From Erysipelotrichaceae bacterium (GTDB taxonomy: Bacteria > Bacillota_I > Bacilli_A > Erysipelotrichales > Erysipelotrichaceae): a stretch of DNA of 8,089 nt. A program made the translations under genes and the position numbers. The stretch is from positions 1-8,089 of the forward strand of contig JABUSI010000285.1 of the NCBI GenBank assembly GCA_021442745.1, given 5' to 3'. The notes beneath the pieces were generated by a model. That model was not told the DNA's origin, searched no databases, and saw nothing but the letters and a program-made list of their open reading frames with translations. Shown in pieces: positions 1 through 5,540 of the stretch. Every line of letters begins with the position of its first letter. The first letter of the stretch is position 1.

Positions 1-605
1 AACATGACGCCGACTTTTTCACGCAGCTGGTTAATGAAAATTGCTGTACAGCCACTGTGATTGATGGCACCGGACAATTTCCGCATTGCCTTGGACATCA
101 GACGAGCCTGCATACCGACTGACGCGTCTCCCATTTCACCATCCAACTCCGCCTGCGGTACCAAAGCCGCTACAGAGTCGATAACAATGATATCAATGGC
201 ACCGGAACGAATCAGCATATCCGTAATTTCCAGTGCCTGTTCCCCGCTGTCAGGTTGTGACAGAATCAAATCGTCGATCTGTACTCCCAGTGCTTTTGCG
301 TACATCGGATCAATCGCGTTTTCCGCATCGATAAACGCTGCTTTACCGCCCTTTTTCTGAACCTCGGCAATCGCATGCAATGCCAGTGTAGTTTTACCGG
401 AAGATTCCGGTCCGTAAATTTCAATGATTCTTCCTTTCGGGTATCCACCGATACCCAACGCTAAATCCAATGACAAGGAACCGCTCGAAATGGCATCCAC
501 GTCAACGCTTGCGCGGTCGCCCAGTCGCATAATGGAACCTTTTCCGTACTGTTTTTCAATTTGATGAAGCGCTTCTTCCAATGCTTTTTCTTTCTTTTCT
601 TCCAT
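1..605 (-). CDS. recA: Recombinase RecA (N-terminal 201 residues; the rest lies outside the window)
   Basis: RecA is the cytoplasmic ATPase that forms filaments on single-stranded DNA, drives strand exchange in recombinational repair and triggers the SOS response. The frame is open from the start at 605 to the window edge. It shows the N-terminal helix, the Walker A motif GPESSGKT (residues 65-72), the catalytic-glutamate segment FIDAEN (E95), the Walker B strand IDIIVIDSVAAL, the L1 region and the INQLREKVGVM stretch. The cut falls inside the L2 DNA-binding loop; the full protein is normally about 340-350 residues. The start is ATG at 603-605 because GGAGG lies just upstream. An in-frame ATG at 618-620 overlaps that ribosome binding site and is less likely. 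The usual His after the catalytic Glu (E. coli H97) is Asn here. The gene begins 44 nt after the pgsA stop with no terminator seen between them, so co-transcription is likely. No cinA lies between them, unlike in Bacillus. Identity is certain. Confidence 0.98.
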   Translation of the reverse strand, partial: MEEKKEKALEEALHQIEKQYGKGSIMRLGDRASVDVDAISSGSLSLDLALGIGGYPKGRIIEIYGPESSGKTTLALHAIAEVQKKGGKAAFIDAENAIDPMYAKALGVQIDDLILSQPDSGEQALEITDMLIRSGAIDIIVIDSVAALVPQAELDGEMGDASVGMQARLMSKAMRKLSGAINHSGCTAIFINQLREKVGVM

Positions 606-609
606 ATTA

Positions 610-618
610 CTTCCCTCC
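610..618 (-). promoter_or_regulatory. Ribosome binding site of recA
   Basis: The minus strand reads GGAGGGAAG, with the GGAGG core 9 nt before the ATG at 605. It decides the start: the alternative in-frame ATG at 620 includes the first bases of this site and has no such motif in front of it. Confidence 0.75.
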
Positions 619-649
619 ATGTTTTCTATAGACGTTTTATATGGTTTTC

Positions 650-1243
650 CTATTTACTTTCCAAAATGACATCTTTTGCCTGAAGGAAGTAAGAAACGCC
701 GCTGAGAACCGATAACAGGCAGCTTAACCAGATTAGGATATCCGTCGCCGGAATATACCATAAGGCAAACGGCAGGTTATTCAGAAGAATAAAAATGATA
801 GTAACCATCTGCGCTACCGTTTTCGCTTTTCCCAATGGACCTGCGGCGACGACAATATTCCGGTTGGCGGATACCATCCGGATACCGTCAACAATAATAT
901 CTCTCCAGATCATTACCAGCGGTACCAGCATCGGAATGATGTTTTCCGTTGCAAAAATGATAAACATCGTAGTCGTCAGAGCCTTGTCGGCAATCGGATC
1001 CAGAAACTTCCCGAACGTTGTAATCTGGTTGTATTTTCTGGCAATGTAACCATCCAGAAAATCCGTAATACTGGCAATCGTAAACAAAGCCAGGATAGCA
1101 ATATTCAGATACGACACAGACACAAATCCGATTGTCGCATACGGAATGGCGATTCCGAACTGTGCGTAAGGGAATATTTTCAGAAATACGATAATCGGTA
1201 TCAGACATAACCGGAATATAGATAATTTATTAGGAGTTGTCAT
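650..1243 (-). CDS. pgsA: CDP-diacylglycerol--glycerol-3-phosphate 3-phosphatidyltransferase (phosphatidylglycerophosphate synthase)
   Basis: PgsA makes phosphatidylglycerol phosphate from CDP-diacylglycerol and glycerol-3-phosphate in the cytoplasmic membrane, the committed step to phosphatidylglycerol and cardiolipin. The 197-residue protein carries the full CDP-alcohol phosphotransferase signature: D61-x2-D64-G65-x2-A68-R69, then G78, D82 and D86, including DFLDGYIARK and GKFLDPIADK. The four aspartates bind the metal ions and catalyse transfer. The later GPLGKAKTVAQM segment (about 135-146) is typical of the PgsA branch. Hydrophobic segments near residues 8-24, 35-58, 88-112, 146-160 and 168-188 fit a polytopic membrane enzyme, and the length is normal. 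The start ATG at 1243 has only a weak purine-rich GAGAG upstream, and the N-terminus (NKLSIFRL) matches the family. It is first in a likely pgsA-recA unit, with its own promoter at 1273-1281 downstream of the rnpB terminator. Confidence 0.95.
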   Translation of the reverse strand: MTTPNKLSIFRLCLIPIIVFLKIFPYAQFGIAIPYATIGFVSVSYLNIAILALFTIASITDFLDGYIARKYNQITTFGKFLDPIADKALTTTMFIIFATENIIPMLVPLVMIWRDIIVDGIRMVSANRNIVVAAGPLGKAKTVAQMVTIIFILLNNLPFALWYIPATDILIWLSCLLSVLSGVSYFLQAKDVILESK

Positions 1244-1272
1244 ACTAGAATTCTCTCTTTCAAATCACAAAG

Positions 1273-1281
1273 AGTATATCA
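1273..1281 (-). promoter_or_regulatory. Extended -10 promoter likely driving pgsA-recA
   Basis: On the minus strand TGATATACT forms an extended -10 (TG-A-TATACT) ending 29 nt before the pgsA ATG. No good -35 box lies 16-18 nt upstream; that stretch is a T/A-rich palindrome (1285-1298). It sits between the rnpB terminator and pgsA, where a new promoter is needed. The assignment rests on motif and position only. Confidence 0.45.
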
Positions 1282-1332
1282 CAGTTTTTTATAAAAAACA
1301 CTCACTTTATTTATTTTCAAGTAAATATACAT

Positions 1333-1363
1333 AAAGAAAAGAGACGTGATGAAACGCCTCTTT
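1333..1363 (-). terminator. Rho-independent terminator of rnpB
   Basis: Reading the minus strand, AAAGAGGCGT, a six-base loop and ACGTCTCTTT form a 10-bp stem with one G-T pair (arms 1354-1363 and 1338-1347), followed by a T-rich tail. It starts 5 nt after the RNase P RNA closing helix, so it ends the gpsB-rnpB transcript and separates it from pgsA. Confidence 0.85.
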
Positions 1364-1368
1364 GTATG

Positions 1369-1713
1369 TTTGTGCATATAAGCCATGTTCTGTCCTTCTT
1401 ACGAAGGGATAATCATTTATCTATAGATTGCTCTATCTCCGTCCGACTTCGGTTTGTCTTCGGGAGTTCCCCTACCAAATTTGGGTTTCTCGCTTGTGGG
1501 GTTTACCTCGTTCCACTCCGTCTGTTTCCAAACGGACTACGTCACTGTGGCACTTTTAAAGCGGTCCGCCATAGCATTGCCTTAGGCGTTCCGTCAGCCG
1601 TCAGAATTACTTCTGCCCAGACTTATTGATTCGTCTGGCGCAAACACTACAACCGTCACAGGTTGTGCGAGCATGGACTTTCCTCTGCTTTACCAGCGAT
1701 TATCCTGCACAAA
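1369..1713 (-). ncRNA. rnpB: RNase P RNA, type B (catalytic subunit of ribonuclease P)
   Basis: This RNA is the catalytic part of RNase P and cuts the 5' leader from precursor tRNAs together with protein RnpA. On the minus strand the conserved blocks appear in order: GAGGAAAGTCCATGCTCGCA (5' strand of P4 and flank), AAAGTGCCACAGTGACG, GGTAAACCCC, GCGAGAAACCCAAATTTGG, GGTAGGGGAA (the loop binding the tRNA CCA end) and ACAGAACATGGCTTA (3' strand of P4). The ends were set from an 8-bp closing helix P1 (TTTGTGCA with TGCACAAA), so the exact termini may differ by a few bases. At about 345 nt it is shorter than the roughly 400-nt B. subtilis RNA. The 3' domain after ATGATTATC holds one small hairpin (1394-1407) where B. 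subtilis has a longer P18/P19 region. It begins 9 nt after the gpsB stop, as in other Firmicutes. I saw no convincing own promoter, so processing from a gpsB-rnpB transcript is possible. Confidence 0.97.
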
Positions 1714-1722
1714 TTGTTATTT

Positions 1723-2061
1723 TTAAAATTGACGTCCGCTGTTAAATACAGCCTGTTCCAGACGGGACAAACGCTTCAGGATATCAACCTGAGAAGTCTG
1801 TTGCTGTGCCATTGCATTATTTGCTGCTCTGGACATATTCTGACCTTCGGTTTCCACCAGTTTTGTCTTCAGTTCTGCACAATACTTTTCCAGTTCAACG
1901 ATCTTTTCTTCTAAGGAAGCGACCTTCGTTTCGTACGTCTTGTAATCCGCCATGACGATGTCTAAAAACTGGTCAACTTCAATCGGAGTATATCCCTTAA
2001 AATCAACACTGAATTCTTTTGATAAAATTTCATCTACCGTTAATGTAATTACGTTATCCAT
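1723..2061 (-). CDS. gpsB: Cell division/elongation adaptor GpsB (DivIVA family)
   Basis: GpsB is a small membrane-associated adaptor that moves between sidewall and septum and docks class A penicillin-binding proteins. The 112-residue protein has the DivIVA-type N-terminal domain (about 1-65): LTVDEILSKEF, then GYTPIEVDQFLDIVMADY. Y24, D30 and D34 line up with B. subtilis Y25, D31 and D35, the residues that hold the basic N-terminal tail of PBP1. A coiled coil spans roughly 36-75. A Gln/Ala-rich linker leads to the C-terminal trimerisation helix DILKRLSRLEQAVF, which nearly matches B. subtilis GpsB and separates it from true DivIVA. The start ATG at 2061 follows a strong GAGGTGA site (2068-2074). 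The gene is followed directly by rnpB and diverges from recU-ponA, whose PBP product is its probable partner. Confidence 0.95.
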   Translation of the reverse strand: MDNVITLTVDEILSKEFSVDFKGYTPIEVDQFLDIVMADYKTYETKVASLEEKIVELEKYCAELKTKLVETEGQNMSRAANNAMAQQQTSQVDILKRLSRLEQAVFNSGRQF

Positions 2062-2083
2062 GATCTATCACCTCGTTGGTTAT

Positions 2084-2112
2084 ATTTTACTTAAATTTCA
2101 CAAGAAATACAA
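2084..2112 (-). promoter_or_regulatory. SigA-type promoter of gpsB-rnpB
   Basis: On the minus strand TTGTAT (-35, 2107-2112) and TAAAAT (-10, 2084-2089) are exactly 17 nt apart and lie 22 nt upstream of the gpsB ATG. The ribosome binding site GAGGTGA at 2068-2074 fits between them. The expected transcript start is near 2077. Confidence 0.6.
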
Positions 2113-2132
2113 GATTGTTATTCTTTTCCTTT

Positions 2133-2150
2133 TTACGTAATCTTATGTAA
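2133..2150. repeat. Tandem TTACGTAA / TTATGTAA octamers in the gpsB-recU control region
   Basis: TTACGTAA (2133-2140, a perfect palindrome) and TTATGTAA (2143-2150) repeat at a 10-bp step, about one helical turn, just upstream of the gpsB -35 box. The same palindrome TTACGTAA recurs at 8046-8053 in front of mtnN. It could be a regulator site or just AT-rich chance. Confidence 0.3.
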
Positions 2151-2156
2151 CTTGTT

Positions 2157-2201
2157 CCGGCGTTTTCCGATTGCATATTATCCATCCGGAAACAGCGCCG
2201 G
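2157..2201. repeat. Imperfect inverted repeat in the divergent gpsB-recU region
   Basis: The arms are CCGGCG plus TTTCCG (2157-2169) and CGGAAA plus CGCCGG (2187-2201), giving two 6-bp GC-rich stems separated by a small internal loop and closed by a 17-nt AT-rich loop. No T-run follows directly on either strand, so it does not look like a terminator. It lies upstream of both divergent genes and may be an operator or a structural element. The function is unknown. Confidence 0.5.
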
Positions 2202-2276
2202 TATTGTGGTAAAAACATCGTCTTTTTTGTTAAGAAAAGGTTAAAGAAAAATGATTTCCATACGCTTGTAGGGATG

Positions 2277-2296
2277 TGATATAATACCATAGGTGA
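2277..2296 (+). promoter_or_regulatory. Extended -10 promoter and ribosome binding site of recU-ponA
   Basis: TG-A-TATAAT (2277-2285) is a perfect extended -10, with no clear -35 at the normal distance. The expected transcript start is near 2291-2292. The ribosome binding site AGGTGA is at 2291-2296, 4 nt before the recU ATG, so the leader would be only about 9-10 nt. A weaker alternative upstream pair is TTGTTA (2227-2232) and AATGAT (2250-2255), spaced 17 nt. Confidence 0.6.
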
Positions 2297-2300
2297 TGCT

Positions 2301-2879
2301 ATGATTGGTTATCCGAACGCTAAAAAAGTGCCCTTAAAAGACAGTACGGTGAGTACTGCCAACCGGGGTATGACGCTGGAACGCGATTTGAACGACACGA
2401 ATGAATTCTACCTTGCAACCGACAGAGCAGTGATTCATAAGAAACCTACGCCGATTCAGGTTGTTCACGTGGATTATCCGGACCGGACTGCCGCAAAGAT
2501 TACCGAAGCGTATTACCGTACGCCAAGCACCACGGACTATAATGGTGTATACAAAGGGAGAGCCATTGATTTTGAGGCAAAAGAAATCAAATCCAAGACC
2601 TCTTTCCCGTTTCAATGCATTCACGAACACCAGATAGAACATTTAAAACGTGTGATCCGTCACGGAGCCATCGCATTTGTGATTGTGCGCTTCACCAGCC
2701 GCAATGAGACATTTCTGGTTCCTGCGGACCGCTTGATCAGTGCTTATGATAAAAGAGAACGAGCCTCTGTTTCCTACACATGGTTTACGGAAAACGGGAA
2801 ACGAATACCGGAAGGATACAGTCCCCGTCTGGATTATCTGCGCTGTGTAGATGAATTAATAAAGGAGGAAACCAAATGA
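2301..2879 (+). CDS. recU: Holliday junction resolvase RecU
   Basis: RecU cleaves Holliday junctions late in homologous recombination, with RuvAB, and modulates RecA in Firmicutes. The 192-residue protein matches B. subtilis RecU (206 residues) along its length. The N-terminal MIGYPNAKK compares with MIRYPNGK and fixes the start. NRGMTLERDLNDTNEFY and HKKPTPIQVVHVDYP precede the nuclease core STTDYNGVYKGRAIDFEAKE, which carries the PD-(D/E)xK-type acidic and lysine residues (D79, D90, E92, K94). KTSFP, HQIEH and a C-terminal GYSPRLDYL follow. The N-terminal region before NRGMTLE is shorter than in B. subtilis. It is the first gene of a recU-ponA operon: its TGA overlaps the ponA ATG as ATGA, and the ponA ribosome binding site lies inside its last codons. 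This pairing is a classic Firmicutes gene order. Confidence 0.97.
   Translation: MIGYPNAKKVPLKDSTVSTANRGMTLERDLNDTNEFYLATDRAVIHKKPTPIQVVHVDYPDRTAAKITEAYYRTPSTTDYNGVYKGRAIDFEAKEIKSKTSFPFQCIHEHQIEHLKRVIRHGAIAFVIVRFTSRNETFLVPADRLISAYDKRERASVSYTWFTENGKRIPEGYSPRLDYLRCVDELIKEETK
2862..2868 (+). promoter_or_regulatory. Strong ribosome binding site of ponA, inside recU
   Basis: AAGGAGG lies 7 nt before the ponA ATG at 2876. Together with the ATGA stop/start overlap it indicates efficient reinitiation on the recU-ponA mRNA and fixes the ponA start. Confidence 0.85.
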
Positions 2880-5497
2880 GTTCTTCGAAACCCAAAAAAG
2901 TGAAACGAATCCGAACGAAGCTGGAAAAAAGAAAGCGTGGCAGACGAATACTGAACGGATTTATTATTTTCTGCATTGTCTGCGGACTTGGTGTCGGGGC
3001 TGCCGGGCTGACAATTATCGCGTCCATTATTTCAAGCAGTACCATTGTTTTATCGGTGGAAGATTTCAAATCTCCGGAATCAACCATTATTTACGATTCC
3101 GCCGGTAACGAAATTGCGACAATCGGTATTGAAAACCGTATCAATATCACATATGCCGATTTACCGGAATGTGTCGTCGACGCTTTTGTAGCCGTTGAAG
3201 ACTCCCGGTTCTTTGAACATAACGGATTCGATATTCCGCGTTTTGCGAAATCCGCTCTGGAAAACCTGAAATCCTTGTCATTTGCCCAAGGTGGTTCCAC
3301 CCTGACGATGCAGATGGTAAAGAACACGTATTTCGTTACGGATGAAGCACTGGCGGAAAAATCCATTGACCGTAAGGTACAGGAAATCTATCTTTCCCTG
3401 AAAGTAGAAAAACTGATTAACAAGGCAAAAATATTCGAACTGTATATCAACAAAATCAACTTCGGTGGTACTGCCCGCGGTATACAGGCTGCCAGCAAAT
3501 ATTACTTCGGTAAGGATTGCAGTGAACTGACGCTTGTGGAAGCAGCTACGATGGCCGGTGTCATCAACTTCCCGAACGTATTCAACCCGTACTATAACAT
3601 CGACTATGCAACAGAACGCCGGGATGAAGTATTGTCCCTGATGAAACTGCATGGCTACATCACAGAAGAAGAAATGGAAGTAGCCAAGAAAACCAAGATT
3701 GAAGATCTGCTGGTCGGATATGAAGAAGATTTAAGTTCTACCAAGAGTGACTATTTACAGTCTTACGTAGATGAAGTATTAAACGAAATTGAAGCAACTA
3801 CCGGAGAAGATCCGTATACAACGGCGATGAGAGTGTATACTGCCATGGATCCACGGGTTCAGAAAACGGCCGACAATATTTGCCGTGGCGATTCCTTTGA
3901 CTTCCCGGATAAATATTTCCAGGTAGGATTTGCGGTTGTCAACAATCACAACGGGGAAATCGTCGCGCTGGGCGGAGGTCGCGGGCGTACCGGACAAAGA
4001 GTATTCAGTTTTGCGACCGATGCCCGTAAACAACCGGGTTCATCCATTAAGGTTATTCTCGACTATGCTCTGGCATTTGAATATGCCGGCATAACAACCG
4101 CACACGTGGAACTTGACGACAAAACGACGTGGGCAGGGTCTTCTTTCCAGGTGACCAACGCCAGCGGAAAATACAACGGCGAAACCAAGTTGCAGCATGC
4201 GTTGTCCGCATCCCTGAACATCCCTGCCGTCAAGTTATTGAGAAAAGTACTGAACGCAGTCGGAAACGACGATGTCATCGAATATCTGAAAGCCATCGGG
4301 TATGACGCAAACATTGCCGAAAACTTCACGGAACAATATGCCATCGGTGGTGGCGGAATGCAAGCATCCCCGTTGCAAATGGCAGCTGCTCAGGCAATGC
4401 TGTTTAATGACGGTGAATACATTGAACCGCATACCATCCGGCGTATCGAATATGTCGACGGCAGTCAGGAACCGTATGTGCCGGAATATCAGGGCGTACA
4501 GGTAATCAGTCCGGCTGCTGCCTGGTGTATTGCTTCCATGATGGAAAAGAACGTATCCAACGATATTTATTTAGGTAACGTCAAAGCCATCAAGAAAAGT
4601 TATCCTGTATACGCAAAGACAGGTACTTCCGACTGGGGTACAGACGGTGTGAAGTACGGCATTCCGGTAGCCGCCGCAAAAGACAGCTGGATGAATGCTT
4701 CCACCAGTCAGTTTACCATCGGATGCTGGGTCGGTTACGATAAACCGATCAAGGGTAAGAATACGTATATACGTACAGCTGTTCAGCAAAAGAACTACCC
4801 TGCCAAAATTGATAACCGGATTCTCAATGCACTGGAAAAGTCATTCGGAACCCCGAAAGCCATCAAAAAACCGTCAGACGTGACATCCGTATCCCACGTT
4901 CTGGGAACCTGGCCGTATATGGCTGCTCCGGAATGGTGTCCGAAGAAATACGTTACCAGCGGTTACTGCCGTAAAGGTAAAGTGTCTGTCACCAAGTGGG
5001 AAACACCGACCATTGACGAAAACTATGAGTTCACGGCGCACGTTGTCGGCAACAGCGGAACCGGGGCTAACGTAACCTGTCGCTGGACGGACATTGATCC
5101 GAACTTACCGACAGTCGTGGAATCGACAACATACAAGCTGAAGAGCGGTAAAAAAGGAAAACGTCTGTTCTCTACAACATGGATTGACGGTATCGTACAA
5201 TACTATGTAGGTGTTTATGAAGGAAATACTCTGATTACAACACTTTCCACATCGGTAAACGGCGACACGCTGTATCTGGATTTAAGCAGTCTGTCCAACG
5301 GAACACATACCTTAACGTTGCGCGGATATCATGCATACACGATTGCTCCGGTACAAACGTCGGTAGTTGAACAAACCATCACGGTACACGTCAGCAACTG
5401 GGAACCGGATGTACCTCCGGTGGATCCGGGACCGGAATCCAATCCGGTATCCGATACAACAGAAACAAACGAAGTATCCGTAATTACCATTGAATAA
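2876..5497 (+). CDS. ponA: Class A penicillin-binding protein, bifunctional glycosyltransferase/transpeptidase (PBP1-like)
   Basis: The enzyme polymerises lipid II into glycan strands and crosslinks them on the outer face of the membrane. The 873 residues show a very basic cytoplasmic tail (1-25), one membrane anchor (about 26-52), and a GT51 glycosyltransferase domain (about 70-245). In the GT51 domain are VEDSRFFEHNG (catalytic E108), QGGSTLTMQ (138-146), RKVQEIYLSLKVEK, KIFELYIN (E188) and AASKYYFGK. A linker leads to the transpeptidase domain (about 345-640) with SxxK at S389-K392 (catalytic serine in PGSSIK), SxN at S446-N448 and KTGT at 581-584. After a C-x9-C pair (C688, C698), residues about 705-840 look like a beta-rich, Ig/fibronectin-like module. 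A Pro/Asp/Glu-rich tail (841-873) ends the protein. The second glycosyltransferase motif has Met145 where two glutamines usually stand together. Length is near B. subtilis PBP1 (914). GpsB, encoded divergently nearby, is a likely partner. Confidence 0.96.
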   Translation: MSSSKPKKVKRIRTKLEKRKRGRRILNGFIIFCIVCGLGVGAAGLTIIASIISSSTIVLSVEDFKSPESTIIYDSAGNEIATIGIENRINITYADLPECVVDAFVAVEDSRFFEHNGFDIPRFAKSALENLKSLSFAQGGSTLTMQMVKNTYFVTDEALAEKSIDRKVQEIYLSLKVEKLINKAKIFELYINKINFGGTARGIQAASKYYFGKDCSELTLVEAATMAGVINFPNVFNPYYNIDYATERRDEVLSLMKLHGYITEEEMEVAKKTKIEDLLVGYEEDLSSTKSDYLQSYVDEVLNEIEATTGEDPYTTAMRVYTAMDPRVQKTADNICRGDSFDFPDKYFQVGFAVVNNHNGEIVALGGGRGRTGQRVFSFATDARKQPGSSIKVILDYALAFEYAGITTAHVELDDKTTWAGSSFQVTNASGKYNGETKLQHALSASLNIPAVKLLRKVLNAVGNDDVIEYLKAIGYDANIAENFTEQYAIGGGGMQASPLQMAAAQAMLFNDGEYIEPHTIRRIEYVDGSQEPYVPEYQGVQVISPAAAWCIASMMEKNVSNDIYLGNVKAIKKSYPVYAKTGTSDWGTDGVKYGIPVAAAKDSWMNASTSQFTIGCWVGYDKPIKGKNTYIRTAVQQKNYPAKIDNRILNALEKSFGTPKAIKKPSDVTSVSHVLGTWPYMAAPEWCPKKYVTSGYCRKGKVSVTKWETPTIDENYEFTAHVVGNSGTGANVTCRWTDIDPNLPTVVESTTYKLKSGKKGKRLFSTTWIDGIVQYYVGVYEGNTLITTLSTSVNGDTLYLDLSSLSNGTHTLTLRGYHAYTIAPVQTSVVEQTITVHVSNWEPDVPPVDPGPESNPVSDTTETNEVSVITIE

Positions 5498-5503
5498 CAG
5501 ACA

Positions 5504-5540
5504 AAGGGGATGCGAAACCAAATCGCATCCCCTTCTTTTA
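5504..5540 (+). terminator. Rho-independent terminator between convergent ponA and nth
   Basis: A perfect 12-bp stem (AAGGGGATGCGA at 5504-5515 with TCGCATCCCCTT at 5523-5534) closes a 7-nt loop and is followed by CTTTTA. It lies 6 nt after the ponA stop and overlaps the end of nth by three bases. Read on the minus strand it also has a short T-containing tail, so it probably stops nth transcripts too. Confidence 0.92.

Noticed and set aside
618..620. Upstream ATG as the recA start
   Set aside because: It is in frame but contains the first bases of the GGAGG that serves the ATG at 603-605, and it would leave no ribosome binding site of its own.
1366..1914. Two plus-strand open frames across the rnpB and gpsB region
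   Set aside because: They run antisense to the RNase P RNA and to gpsB, have no ribosome binding site or recognisable domain, and are explained by the real features on the minus strand.
2157..2201. The inverted repeat as a rho-independent terminator or transposon end
   Set aside because: No T-run follows directly on either strand, both neighbouring genes read away from it, and no transposase or target duplication is present.
3278..3652. Minus-strand open frame of 124 residues inside ponA
   Set aside because: It covers the glycosyltransferase motifs of ponA in the opposite frame and has no start signal or recognisable protein.
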